From Clostridiales bacterium (GTDB taxonomy: Bacteria > Bacillota > Clostridia > Lachnospirales > Lachnospiraceae), in assembly GCA_012519695.1 (NCBI GenBank), contig JAAYPT010000046.1, forward strand, positions 1-64,000: 64,000 nt of DNA, given 5' to 3'. A program made the translations under genes and the position numbers. Shown piece after piece: positions 37,200 through 45,258 of this stretch. The notes under the pieces are model-generated. The model had not been told where the DNA came from. It searched no databases and worked only from the letters and a program-made list of their open reading frames with translations. Within the stretch, counting starts at the first letter, position 1. The number at the start of each line of letters is the position of its first letter.

Positions 37200-38345
37200 G
37201 TGAAGGGAACGAAAAACAGGCATTTATGGCTGCTTTTGGTACTGGGAGTGCTTGCAAGTCAGGTGATAGCTTGTACCTCTGTAAAGAAGGAACAGGTAGA
37301 GCCACCGCAGTACCAGACCAATGCAGCCGAGGAAACGGTAGAAGTATCCAAAATCTCAGATGGAAATTATGCGTATGAGAATTTGAAGCAGGAAGAGCAG
37401 CAAGTATATGATGAGATGCTGACTGCTATTTTAAGTCATCAGGAAAAAATAATGTTATCCAGTATGGATACAGAAGTGATGCGCAAGGCGTATACGGCAG
37501 TATGCGCAGATTATGGTGGACTTTTTTGGATTGACGGTTATGTGTTTACTAAGTACATGCAGGGAGATGAGATGGTAGGCTTAGAGTTTGCTCCCAATTA
37601 CACCATGACAGAGGAAGAACGAGAGCAAACACAGCAACAGATTGACCAGGTAGTAGAGCAATGGTTAGGAAATATCTCTGTCAACGATAGCAATTATGAC
37701 AAAGTAAAATATATCTATGAATTACTTAGTACCAATACAGAGTATGTGGAGGGAGCACAAAACAGTCAAAATATTATAAGTGTATTTTTGAATGGACAGA
37801 CGGTATGTCAGGGGTATGCCTGTGCAGCGCAGTATCTGATGAAGCAACTTGGAATTCAAAGTGTGATTGTGTCAGGAACGGCATTAGGCGATGCACATGC
37901 CTGGAATCTTTTTCAGATGAATGGAGCATATTATTACATGGATGCGACCTGGGGAAGAGGAAAGTATGTAGAAGATACAGTGGAAAAATACTTCATAGAT
38001 TATAAATATATGGCAATGACTACCGAAGAAATGTTGCGTAGCCATTTACCGGATGGTGAGTTGAATTTGCCGGAATGTACAGCAGTAGCGGATAATTATT
38101 ACCGAAAGGAAGGCGCATATATTGAAGAATGGAATCCTGAGGTGATTGGTGCTTACTTTGCAAAGGCATATGAGGAAAAACAAATAGTTACAGTACGGTT
38201 TGCAAACCGGCAATTATATGATGAAGCAATAAAGTATTTTCTGGAAGATGGAAATGTGTCAGAGTACTGTCCGGATGTGCAGGAAATTAATTATATAACG
38301 GAGGATGACTGGTTAGAGATAAGTTTTTACTTTTCAGAAGAATAA
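37200..38345 (+). CDS. Transglutaminase-like lipoprotein
   Basis: This 381-residue protein starts at GTG with AGGAAGGGAG upstream, has a signal peptide with lipobox VIAC and is probably anchored outside the membrane. The transglutaminase-core triad is seen as Cys in QTVCQGYACA, His in GDAHAWN and Asp in YYMDATWG. Such proteins act as proteases or crosslinkers on cell-surface proteins; the substrate is unknown. It is followed by a terminator. Confidence 0.85.
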   Translation: MKGTKNRHLWLLLVLGVLASQVIACTSVKKEQVEPPQYQTNAAEETVEVSKISDGNYAYENLKQEEQQVYDEMLTAILSHQEKIMLSSMDTEVMRKAYTAVCADYGGLFWIDGYVFTKYMQGDEMVGLEFAPNYTMTEEEREQTQQQIDQVVEQWLGNISVNDSNYDKVKYIYELLSTNTEYVEGAQNSQNIISVFLNGQTVCQGYACAAQYLMKQLGIQSVIVSGTALGDAHAWNLFQMNGAYYYMDATWGRGKYVEDTVEKYFIDYKYMAMTTEEMLRSHLPDGELNLPECTAVADNYYRKEGAYIEEWNPEVIGAYFAKAYEEKQIVTVRFANRQLYDEAIKYFLEDGNVSEYCPDVQEINYITEDDWLEISFYFSEE

Positions 38346-38368
38346 AGAGTCCGGCAACGGACTCTTTC
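38344..38368 (+). terminator. Terminator of the transglutaminase-like gene
   Basis: AAAGAGTCCG pairs with CGGACTCTTT around GCAA directly after the stop codon. The same CGG-CAA-CGGACTCTTT wording recurs at 53169-53189. Confidence 0.85.
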
Positions 38369-38401
38369 GTGCCTGAGCGTTGTCATCTATGATGAATTTC
38401 A

Positions 38402-38438
38402 TCTCCGTAAGGTGGGTCTCCTTAGCGGAGAGTTTTTT
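38402..38438 (+). terminator. Second terminator-like hairpin
   Basis: CTCCGTAAGG pairs with CCTTAGCGGAG around TGGGTCT, followed by six Ts. It comes 35 bases after the first terminator and just before repeat copy E. Confidence 0.75.
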
Positions 38439-38498
38439 ATATTATAGGAAAATTATACACTTTTGCATTTTAGCGTGACACAATATTTCCTATGATAT
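38439..38498 (+). repeat. Dispersed AGGAAATT-type hairpin repeat, long-loop copy E
   Basis: ATATTATAGGAAA pairs with TTTCCTATGATAT (one G-T pair) around a 34-base loop, followed by an A-run. It follows a terminator T-run like copies B and D but has a longer loop. The rest of 38346-38651 holds no gene. Confidence 0.55.
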
Positions 38499-38651
38499 AA
38501 AAAAAGTCTTTTCAAACCTGAATATTTATGTTAGGATAAAGTAGTATTTAAAACTACATAAAGAAATTTTTATATTTTAGAATGTTATTTTGAATATCAA
38601 ATAGAATGAGAAAGAATACTATATAAAACAGAAATATTCAGGAGGAATACA

Positions 38652-39491
38652 ATGAGCTATAAGATTGTGGTAGACAGTTGTGGTGAACTGCCGGAAAAGT
38701 TAAAGGAAGATGGACATTTTCAGACGGTATCCTTAGAACTTTTTGTAGATGATTATCATGTAACGGATGATGAGCACTTCAATCAGAAGGAATTTTTAAG
38801 AAAGGTAAAGGAAAGTCCGAATTGTCCAAAGTCTGCATGCCCTTCTCCGGAGGCATTTCAGGAGGCATATGACTGTGAGGCAGACCATGTATATGCAGTA
38901 ACTTTGTCTGCACAGCTTAGTGGTTCCTATAATAGTGCAGAATTGGGTAAGAATCTGTATCTGGAAGAAAAAGGCGAAAAAAAGATTCATGTGTTTGATT
39001 CAAAATCTGCGTCAATAGGCGAAACATTGATTGCCATGAAGATTCAGGAATACGAGGAAGCAGGTTGTAGTTTTGAAGAAGTAGTGGCAAAGGTAGATGC
39101 ATATATTGCGGAGCAGAATACTTATTTTGTACTGGAGACATTAGAAACACTTCGGAAAAATGGAAGATTAAGCAACATTAAGGCATTTGTGGCAAGTGCT
39201 TTGAATATTAAACCAGTTATGGGTTCTACATCGGAAGGCAGTATCTGTCAGATTAGTCAGGCAAGAGGAATGGGAAAGGCATTGGATAAGATGATTACAA
39301 CGTTGTTATCCAGAGTGAAAAATCCAGAACAGAAGATACTGGCGATTTCCCATTGTAATTGTCCGGAACGGGCACAAACGATATTGGAAAAAGTAAAAAG
39401 CCTTGGAAAGTTTAAGGATGTATTTGTCATTGATACCGCCGGAATCAGTAGTATGTATGCCAATGATGGTGGCGTGATTATGGCAGTATAG
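38652..39491 (+). CDS. DegV family protein
   Basis: DegV proteins bind fatty acids, and some (FakB) present them to the kinase FakA for membrane lipid synthesis. The 279-residue protein has the family start VVDSCGELPEKL, SACPSPEAFQEAY, SGSYNSAELG, FDSKSASIGETL and a C-terminal GVIMAV. CAGGAGGAATACA precedes the ATG. Typical FakB proteins are of this length. No fakA is near. It is a single gene with its own terminator. Confidence 0.92.
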   Translation: MSYKIVVDSCGELPEKLKEDGHFQTVSLELFVDDYHVTDDEHFNQKEFLRKVKESPNCPKSACPSPEAFQEAYDCEADHVYAVTLSAQLSGSYNSAELGKNLYLEEKGEKKIHVFDSKSASIGETLIAMKIQEYEEAGCSFEEVVAKVDAYIAEQNTYFVLETLETLRKNGRLSNIKAFVASALNIKPVMGSTSEGSICQISQARGMGKALDKMITTLLSRVKNPEQKILAISHCNCPERAQTILEKVKSLGKFKDVFVIDTAGISSMYANDGGVIMAV

Positions 39492-39509
39492 TAAGAAAAG
39501 TATAGGAAA

Positions 39510-39550
39510 CAGGAGCATATCACAAAGAAAAGAAAGTGATATGCTCCTGT
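39510..39550. terminator. Terminator between convergent degV and FMN-bind-like gene
   Basis: AGGAGCATATCAC pairs perfectly with GTGATATGCTCCT around AAAGAAAAGAAA, followed by GTTTGT. The T-tract is weak for the + strand. Confidence 0.7.
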
Positions 39551-39578
39551 TTGTATGTAGCACTTTGGCATAGAAAAT

Positions 39579-40025
39579 TCAATTTTCCGGTATATAGACA
39601 GCTTTTTCTAAGGCAGAGCGAATGGCATTTAGCAGTACCGTAGAAGTATATTGTGTGTCTTCGACGTAAGAAATATCATCCAAAGACTGCGTTTCATAAA
39701 TCTGTTGTGTCAGGTTATCCAAAGCGGGCTGCATTAGCGGGTACATTGCAGCAGTTGTTTCATCCAGATTTATGAGTGAGATGGAATTAATATGATTGGC
39801 ATCCACAGCCACTTCCACATCAATTGCATTGTCATTTAATTGTATGGAGGAGGTATATACCCCCGCTACATACTGCATGGTTTCTTCCGATTGCCCATTG
39901 TTTTTGCTATCTGGTAAAAACATGAAAATCAGCAGTAGAATCAGTAAAATTCCCAGTACAGCAAAAATGGCTGTATAAATCAGCTCCTTCATATGCAGAA
40001 CAACAATTTTGGTTTTTGAACTCAC
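39579..40025 (-). CDS. Membrane-anchored FMN-binding-domain-like protein
   Basis: This 148-residue protein starts at GTG (AGGAGG upstream), has one hydrophobic segment (about 15-36) and an extracytoplasmic part resembling the FMN-binding fold of RnfG-like proteins: VAGVYTSSIQLND, INSISLINLDETTAAMY and a TSTVLLNAIRSALEKA end. The usual SGAT flavinylation motif is replaced by EDTQYTST, so covalent FMN binding as in RnfG is not clearly supported. Function unknown. Confidence 0.6.
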   Translation of the reverse strand: MSSKTKIVVLHMKELIYTAIFAVLGILLILLLIFMFLPDSKNNGQSEETMQYVAGVYTSSIQLNDNAIDVEVAVDANHINSISLINLDETTAAMYPLMQPALDNLTQQIYETQSLDDISYVEDTQYTSTVLLNAIRSALEKAVYIPEN

Positions 40026-40085
40026 AGGAGTCCTCCTAAGAATCTGTTTGATTTACTATATGAAAAAAGAGATGGAAATATACTA

Positions 40086-40114
40086 TTGACAAGGTGGATT
40101 TTTTATAGTAATAT
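40086..40114 (+). promoter_or_regulatory. tRNA-Gly promoter
   Basis: TTGACA (40086-40091), a 17-base spacer and TAATAT (40109-40114) lie 27 bases before the tRNA. Confidence 0.75.
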
Positions 40115-40141
40115 GCTAGATGTGTCTCAAAGATGCAATAT

Positions 40142-40214
40142 GCGATAGTGGCGTAGTTGGTAACGCGCGACCTTGCCAAGGTCGAGACCGCGGGTTCGAG
40201 CCCCGTCTATCGCT
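40142..40214 (+). tRNA. tRNA-Gly (anticodon GCC)
   Basis: The 73-base cloverleaf has acceptor arms GCGATAG and CTATCGC with discriminator T, anticodon stem CGACC/GGTCG with loop TTGCCAA, and T-arm GCGGG-TTCGAGC-CCCGT. The anticodon GCC gives glycine and the U discriminator agrees. CCA is not encoded. Confidence 0.96.
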
Positions 40215-40225
40215 CTAACAGATAA

Positions 40226-40268
40226 GTGCTGAAACTATTGATTTTACAAGGTTTCAGCATTTTTTATA
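40226..40268 (+). terminator. Terminator of tRNA-Gly
   Basis: AGTGCTGAAAC pairs with GTTTCAGCAT around ATTGATTTTACAAG-type loop sequence, followed by six Ts. Confidence 0.87.
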
Positions 40269-40359
40269 TTCTCTGGAATTGTTGAAATTGGTTAAATATT
40301 GGTTAAAAAATTAACTTTGTTTGTACTTTTAAAAACATTTTAAGATGTGATTATATTCT

Positions 40360-40388
40360 TTGACTTTCGTTTCCAACGGTGTTATACT
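40360..40388 (+). promoter_or_regulatory. Promoter of the methyltransferase gene
   Basis: TTGACT (40360-40365), a 17-base spacer and TATACT (40383-40388). A transcript starting near 40395 excludes the longest reading frame, which begins within the -35, and fixes the coding start at 40414 or 40420. Confidence 0.72.
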
Positions 40389-40419
40389 CAATTCTAAAAA
40401 CACGAAAGGGGACATGGGC

Positions 40420-41202
40420 ATGAATGAAATTGAAAACTGGTACGACAATGAATATGAGGAGTGGAATAGGTTAGAACGGCATAAGATAGAATTTGAAATA
40501 ACCAAACACTATCTGGACAGATATATAACCAAACCGGAAAGTAAGATTTTTGATATTGGCGGAGGTCCGGGAAGATATTCCATTTATTTGGCAAAACAAG
40601 GACATAAAATAACACTGCTTGATTTATCAGGAAAAAATGTGTGCGTGGCAAAAGAAAAAGCGGCAGAAGCAGGAGTAGTTTTAGAAGATTGTGTGAAGGG
40701 AGATGCACTGGCACTTCCGGAATATGAAAAAGAATCGTTTGATGTGATTTTGCTCATGGGACCGTTGTATCATCTTACCAAAGCAGAGGATAGAAAAAAA
40801 GCAGTAGAAGAAGCACGAAAACTTTTGAAAAAAGGTGGCATTTTAATAGCAGCATTTATTTCCCAGTATGCGCCGATTCAAGATTGCTTTTCGTATCTTG
40901 ATTTCTACGAGGATGAAGTAAAAGAATTGCTACATTATTTAGAAGATGGTAAAAATAATGAAGGAGGATTTACAACAGCATATTTTACCAGTGTAGAAGA
41001 AGCAAGAAGTCTTATGCAAGAGCAACAGTTTAAAGAATTAGCGTTTGTAGGAGTGGAAAATATATTAGGATGCAAGGAACAGGAAATTTTAAAGCTTCCA
41101 AACGAGGAACAGGAAAAGTGGTTAGAACTTGGAATTGCATTAGCAGAAGATGAAAAACTTTACGGAACGAGTCAACATTTTTTGTATATTGGAGAAAAAT
41201 AG
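40420..41202 (+). CDS. Class I SAM-dependent methyltransferase
   Basis: This 260-residue protein has the SAM-binding motif I IFDIGGGPGRYSIYLA, acidic loop LLDLS, a post-I segment and motif IV FDVILLMGPLYHL, followed by a GGILIAAFI motif VI-like strand. It belongs to the UbiE/methyltransferase-11 type; the substrate is not evident. The ATG at 40420 follows AAAGGGG by eight bases. The gene carries its own promoter; downstream follows a small toxin-like locus. Confidence 0.85.
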   Translation: MNEIENWYDNEYEEWNRLERHKIEFEITKHYLDRYITKPESKIFDIGGGPGRYSIYLAKQGHKITLLDLSGKNVCVAKEKAAEAGVVLEDCVKGDALALPEYEKESFDVILLMGPLYHLTKAEDRKKAVEEARKLLKKGGILIAAFISQYAPIQDCFSYLDFYEDEVKELLHYLEDGKNNEGGFTTAYFTSVEEARSLMQEQQFKELAFVGVENILGCKEQEILKLPNEEQEKWLELGIALAEDEKLYGTSQHFLYIGEK

Positions 41203-41210
41203 CCCGACAA

Positions 41211-41306
41211 GTGGACAATAGAAATCATTTTGATTTTAAAGACTTGATGTCTTTTGGTATGTTCATTCTTGCATTACTGACATTCGTTTATTTGATTAGT
41301 CATTAG
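41211..41306 (+). CDS. Holin-like small hydrophobic toxin (type I TA)
   Basis: A 31-codon frame from GTG gives a peptide whose core LMSFGMFILALLTFVYLIS resembles the putative holin-like toxin family of Firmicutes. It is a single membrane helix. GGAGAAAAAT lies upstream at an unusually long distance; an in-frame ATG at 41247 is an alternative start. The following hairpins and an opposing promoter complete a type I toxin-antitoxin layout like txpA/ratA or bsr loci. The small size makes the call tentative, but the 3' hairpin sequence is characteristic. Confidence 0.6.
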   Translation: MDNRNHFDFKDLMSFGMFILALLTFVYLISH

Positions 41307-41316
41307 TTCTGCATAG

Positions 41317-41360
41317 AAAAACCACCCTTCAAAACTTTGACGAGTAATAGGGTGGTTTTT
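41317..41360. terminator. Bidirectional terminator of the toxin locus
   Basis: AAAAACCACCCT pairs with AGGGTGGTTTTT around TCAAAACTTTGACGAGTAAT. T-runs occur on both strands, so it can end the toxin mRNA and the antisense RNA. Confidence 0.85.
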
Positions 41361-41409
41361 CTACTTCATATTATAGGTCAACCACTTTGTGGGCGGTTGC
41401 TCCTCTTCT
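41317..41409 (-). ncRNA. Predicted antisense RNA of the type I toxin locus
   Basis: A minus-strand promoter (41444-41416) should start transcription near 41409. The RNA would contain hairpin CAACCGCCCAC-AAAG-TGGTTG and end at the bidirectional hairpin ACCACCCT/AGGGTGGT with T-rich flanks. It is complementary to the 3' region of the toxin transcript, as in ratA or SR-type antitoxins. Length is about 90 bases. The ends are inferred from promoter and terminator positions. Confidence 0.55.
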
Positions 41410-41415
41410 AAAATA

Positions 41416-41444
41416 AATATAACACTTTTACAGGTGATTGTAAA
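41416..41444 (-). promoter_or_regulatory. Promoter of the antisense RNA
   Basis: On the minus strand TTTACA (41444-41439), a 17-base spacer and TATATT (41421-41416). No minus-strand gene lies downstream before the methyltransferase gene, so it probably drives a non-coding antisense RNA. Confidence 0.6.
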
Positions 41445-41458
41445 CGGATTTTCTAATT

Positions 41459-41713
41459 TTATTGTGCATCACTACTACTTAAAGTGCTAAGGTAGTCATT
41501 CACAGCACTTAAATCAACCTCAGTCTTAGTGGTATTTTCTGCCTTCTGTGTCTTATAATAACCATATCCGGAATATCCAATCCAACCAACAATTGCAACA
41601 CAGACAATGGTTCCTACCACAGAAAGGATACCTTTCTTAATTTTTTCACGTTTTAAAACTTTTTTACGATTTGCTTTTTCCTTTTTATAACGTTCTACTT
41701 TTTCCTGACTCAT
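41459..41713 (-). CDS. Small single-helix membrane protein
   Basis: This 84-residue protein has a very basic N-terminal part (about 28 residues), one hydrophobic helix (about 29-47) and a Thr/Ser/Asp-rich outer tail. The ATG at 41713 follows AAGGAG. No family was recognised. Its upstream region is shared with the thyA promoter region on the other strand. Confidence 0.6.
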   Translation of the reverse strand: MSQEKVERYKKEKANRKKVLKREKIKKGILSVVGTIVCVAIVGWIGYSGYGYYKTQKAENTTKTEVDLSAVNDYLSTLSSSDAQ

Positions 41714-41836
41714 AGTAAATCTCCTTACTCCATATGTAATATCTATAGTATACACTATTTCTGTGAAAAAATCTTGAAAAATTTAAAATTTCAGATAAAA
41801 CCACGAAAAAGTTCAAGAAAAGGAGAAAAAACGAGG

Positions 41837-41865
41837 TTTCATGTTATCTGTTTTTGTGATACAAT
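41837..41865 (+). promoter_or_regulatory. Probable thyA promoter
   Basis: TTTCAT (41837-41842), a 17-base spacer and TACAAT (41860-41865). The -35 is weak; spacing and -10 are good. Confidence 0.45.
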
Positions 41866-41910
41866 GAGCGAAAGCGAGAAGAAAAGAGAGACATAATAAG
41901 GAGAAAGAAA

Positions 41911-42759
41911 ATGAGTTTAGCGGATAAAATATTCATTGATATGTGTCAGGATATTATTGACAATGGAACCAGTACAGAGGGAGAGAAGGTGCGCCCTCAC
42001 TGGGAGGACGGTACAAGTGCCTATACCATTAAAAAGTTCGGTGTAGTAAATCGTTACGATTTGTCTAAGGAATTTCCGGCAATTACCCTGAGAAAAACAG
42101 CAATTAAAAGTTGTACGGATGAAATGCTTTGGATTTGGCAGCAGAAGTCCAATAACATTCACGACCTTCACAGCCATGTGTGGGATGAATGGGCAGATGA
42201 AAACGGCTCTATCGGTAAGGCATATGGTTATCAAATGGGGGTCAAACATCAATATAAGGAAGGAATGATGGATCAGGTAGATCGTGTGATTTATGACCTG
42301 AAAAATAATCCTTTCAGCCGTCGTATCATGACAAATATTTATGTTCATCAGGATTTACATGAAATGAATCTTTATCCATGTGCATATAGTATGACTTTCA
42401 ATGTAACACAAAAGCCAGGACATGATAAACTGATATTAAATGCTATTTTAAATCAGCGTTCACAGGATATATTGACAGCAAACAACTGGAATGTATGCCA
42501 GTATGCAGTATTGGTGCATATGTTAGCACAGGTGTGTGACATGGAAGTGGGAGAACTGGTGCATGTAATTGCAGATGCACATATTTATGATCGTCATATT
42601 CCGTTAGTAAAAGAATTAATCAGTAGAGAGACACATCCGGCACCAACCTTCTGGTTGAATCCGGAGATTAAGGATTTTTACCAGTTTACCAGAAATGATG
42701 TGCGTTTAGATAATTATGTAACCGGACCGCAAATAACTAACATTCCGGTAGCAGTTTAA
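41911..42759 (+). CDS. thyA: Thymidylate synthase
   Basis: ThyA makes dTMP from dUMP with methylene-tetrahydrofolate, yielding dihydrofolate. The 282-residue protein has the catalytic C157 in LYPCAYSMTFNV, the LRKTAIKSCTDEMLWIW region, NQRSQDILTANNWN and HVIADAHIYDRHI folate/nucleotide blocks. AAGGAGAAAGAAA precedes the ATG. The folA gene 1 kb downstream recycles its dihydrofolate, and folT at 22.7 kb imports folate. Confidence 0.96.
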   Translation: MSLADKIFIDMCQDIIDNGTSTEGEKVRPHWEDGTSAYTIKKFGVVNRYDLSKEFPAITLRKTAIKSCTDEMLWIWQQKSNNIHDLHSHVWDEWADENGSIGKAYGYQMGVKHQYKEGMMDQVDRVIYDLKNNPFSRRIMTNIYVHQDLHEMNLYPCAYSMTFNVTQKPGHDKLILNAILNQRSQDILTANNWNVCQYAVLVHMLAQVCDMEVGELVHVIADAHIYDRHIPLVKELISRETHPAPTFWLNPEIKDFYQFTRNDVRLDNYVTGPQITNIPVAV

Positions 42760-42781
42760 AGTACAGAAAAGAGAAATAGGG

Positions 42782-43147
42782 ATGAAACTTCGTGAAGAAT
42801 ATACCTGTCCATTAGAACTGGTGCATGATATGATAAAAGGAAAATGGAAAAGCATTATTTTGTGGAGATTGCGTTTGGGAGCTACTTCTCTTGCAAAATT
42901 AGAAAGGGATATTGAAGGCATTACACAGAAAATGCTGTTAGAACAGCTCAAAGAACTAATGGATTATGGATTCGTAGAAAAGAAAACCTTTGAAGGATAT
43001 CCACTTCGTGTAGAGTATTCCTTAACATCAGATATGGGCATGCAGATATTAGAGGCATTGAAAATCATGCAACAGATTGGAATTTCCTATTTAAAAGAAA
43101 ATGGTTTGGAACATGTATTAGAGGAAAAGGGAGTTCTGCTAGAGTAG
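42782..43147 (+). CDS. HxlR-family winged-helix regulator
   Basis: This 121-residue regulator follows the HxlR pattern: YTCPLELVHDMIKGKWKSIILWRL, a recognition helix TSLAKLERDIEGITQKMLLEQLKELMDYG and wing PLRVEYSLT. HxlR members often sense thiols or electrophiles through an N-terminal Cys, here in TCPLE. It lies 22 bases after thyA, with a weak ribosome site, and may regulate the neighbouring PEBP-like gene (inference). Confidence 0.87.
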   Translation: MKLREEYTCPLELVHDMIKGKWKSIILWRLRLGATSLAKLERDIEGITQKMLLEQLKELMDYGFVEKKTFEGYPLRVEYSLTSDMGMQILEALKIMQQIGISYLKENGLEHVLEEKGVLLE

Positions 43148-43245
43148 TACCTACAAAAAAGTAAGTAATTTACGAAAAAGTCATTTTGTTTATAATTTTT
43201 TATAGCAACCAAAATAAGAAATGTTGCAGAGAAAGGAGAAACAAA

Positions 43246-43749
43246 ATGAAGGTAACAAGTACAGGAGTAAAGAATGGTATTATTTTAGAAGAGTATGGCG
43301 GAAGAGGAAATCAATTTAATGAAAATGGGATCCCCAATTATTCCCTGCCGTTTCGAGTGGAGGGAGCACCGGAAGGAACGGTGTCCTTGGCGTTGGTATT
43401 AGAGGATAAGGATGCATGTCCGGTAACCGGATTTGTATGGATACATTGGCTTGCTGCCAATATTACTCGTTTTGAGATAAAGGAAAATGAGAGTTGCAGT
43501 ACCAAAGATTTTATACAGGGGTGCAACAGTTTTGTGAGTATACAAGGCGGAGAACAGTCAAAAGAATTATCAAGCTTTTATAGCGGAATGACTCCACCCG
43601 ACAAGGATCATGTATATGAACTACATGTATTTGCGTTAGATTGTATGCTTGAATTAGAAAATGGCTTCTGGTTAAATGAATTATATCAGAAGATGGAAGG
43701 ACATATTCTTGCAACGGATGTATGTAAAGGGGTATATTATAAGATGTAA
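43246..43749 (+). CDS. YbhB/YbcL-type PEBP family protein
   Basis: This 167-residue cytoplasmic protein belongs to the phosphatidylethanolamine-binding protein family of Raf-kinase-inhibitor-like bacterial members. It shows SLALVLEDKDACPVTGFVWIHW, a GGEQSKE loop, YSGMTPPDKDHVYELHVFALD and a C-terminal ILATDVCKGVY. The ATG at 43246 follows GAAAGGAG; the longer frame lacks a ribosome site. No biochemical role is established for the family. Confidence 0.9.
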   Translation: MKVTSTGVKNGIILEEYGGRGNQFNENGIPNYSLPFRVEGAPEGTVSLALVLEDKDACPVTGFVWIHWLAANITRFEIKENESCSTKDFIQGCNSFVSIQGGEQSKELSSFYSGMTPPDKDHVYELHVFALDCMLELENGFWLNELYQKMEGHILATDVCKGVYYKM

Positions 43750-43795
43750 TCGATAGGTTAGAAATATATTAAGAAATATATTAGGAGGATACAAC

Positions 43796-44290
43796 ATGAA
43801 TTTAATTGCAGCAGTAGACAAAAATTGGGCAATCGGACTAAATAACAAGCTGTTAGTAAGTATTCCGGAAGATATGAAGTTCTTTCGAAAAACCACTACG
43901 GGAAAAGTTGTAGTTATGGGAAGAAAAACACTGGAAAGTTTTCCAAACGGACTTCCATTGAAAAATCGAGTGAACATCGTATTGACTTCTGATAAGAATT
44001 ATAAAGTAAAGGATGCCATTATTGTGCATTCCATGGATGAGTTATTAGAAGAATTAAAAAACTATAACAGTGAAGATATTTATGTAATTGGCGGTGAGAG
44101 CATTTATCGCCAGATGGTAGATATGTGTGATGTAGCCCATATTACCAAAATCGATTATGCGTATGAAGCAGATTCATATTTTCCGAATTTGGATGAAAAA
44201 GAAGATTGGGAGATTACAGCAGATAGTGAAGAACAGACGTATTTTGATTTGGAATTTTATTTCCTGAAATATGAGAAAAAGAAGAAGTAG
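43796..44290 (+). CDS. folA: Dihydrofolate reductase
   Basis: FolA reduces dihydrofolate to tetrahydrofolate with NADPH. The 164-residue protein has NWAIGLNNKLL, the acidic active-site residue D26 after IPE, VVMGRKTLESFP, a VIGGESIYRQ strand and C-terminal YEKKKK. AGGAGGATACAAC precedes the ATG. It sits three bases before the AEC transporter gene and functionally pairs with thyA upstream. Confidence 0.95.
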   Translation: MNLIAAVDKNWAIGLNNKLLVSIPEDMKFFRKTTTGKVVVMGRKTLESFPNGLPLKNRVNIVLTSDKNYKVKDAIIVHSMDELLEELKNYNSEDIYVIGGESIYRQMVDMCDVAHITKIDYAYEADSYFPNLDEKEDWEITADSEEQTYFDLEFYFLKYEKKKK

Positions 44291-44293
44291 GAT

Positions 44294-45244
44294 ATGGAAA
44301 ATTTTATTTTTAGTATTAATGTAACAATTCCTATTTTCCTTGTTATGGTACTGGGATGGGGATTGAAACAAATCGGAATGTTAAATGATAATTTTGTAAC
44401 AGTGGCAAATAAGTTTAATTTTAAGGTGACATTGCCGTTTTTACTGTTTCGGGACCTTTCTTCGGTAGACATTAAAGCCGTTTTTGATTTAAAGTATGTC
44501 CTGTTTTGTGCCATTGCAAGTTCCGTTTGCTTTTGGGTAATCTGGGGCGGTACAAAGCTGTTCATGAAGGACAAGACCATGACAGGAGCCTTTGTACAGG
44601 CATCTTTTCGAAGCAGTGCGGCGGTGATGGGACTGGCATTTATACAGAATATTTATGGACCGTCTGCAATGGGACCATTGATGATTATTGGAGCAGTTCC
44701 GCTTTATAATATATATTCTGTGATTGTGCTGACTTTTGAAGCACAAAGTGGTGAGGAAGAAAGTCAGAAAAATAAAATAAAAGACGCTTGCCTTAATATT
44801 TTAAAAAATCCTATTATTATTGGAATTTTCTTAGGACTTATGGCATCGTTGTTAGAAATTGATTTTCTGGTATTAGTGGATAAGACAGTAAATAATGTTG
44901 CACAGATGGCAACGCCATTGGCATTAATCGCATTAGGGGCAGGATTTGAAGGAAGAAAGGCACTGGCGAAGATTAAGCCTACTCTGATTGCCTCTTTCAT
45001 CAAGCTGGTAGGACAGACTGCTGTGTTTCTTCCGATAGCGGCATGGATGGGATTTGACGGAGAAAAGATGATAGCCTTACTTATCATGTTGGCATCACCA
45101 ACAACTCCAAGTTGTTACATTATGGCGAAAAATATGAATAATGATGGAGTGCTGACAGCAAGTATTGTAGTAACCACAACATTGCTTGCAGCATTTACCC
45201 TAACGGGATGGATTTTCCTGTTAAAAACAATGGGACTGATATAG
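44294..45244 (+). CDS. AEC family transporter
   Basis: This 316-residue membrane protein of the auxin-efflux-carrier family has about ten hydrophobic segments in two repeats, with family phrases FNFKVTLPFLLFRDL, ATPLALIALGAGFEG and SPTTPSCYIMAKNM. Bacterial members export or import small organic acids such as malate or malonate; the cargo is not evident. It lies between folA and ilvB in a tight plus-strand run, so it may be cotranscribed with ilvBN. Confidence 0.87.
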   Translation: MENFIFSINVTIPIFLVMVLGWGLKQIGMLNDNFVTVANKFNFKVTLPFLLFRDLSSVDIKAVFDLKYVLFCAIASSVCFWVIWGGTKLFMKDKTMTGAFVQASFRSSAAVMGLAFIQNIYGPSAMGPLMIIGAVPLYNIYSVIVLTFEAQSGEEESQKNKIKDACLNILKNPIIIGIFLGLMASLLEIDFLVLVDKTVNNVAQMATPLALIALGAGFEGRKALAKIKPTLIASFIKLVGQTAVFLPIAAWMGFDGEKMIALLIMLASPTTPSCYIMAKNMNNDGVLTASIVVTTTLLAAFTLTGWIFLLKTMGLI

Positions 45245-45258
45245 GATGAGGTGAAAAT

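Noticed and set aside
41360-41400. Further copy of the AATAGGAAATT repeat (ATATTATAGG)
   Set aside because: It lacks the AAATT core and belongs to the second hairpin of the toxin locus.
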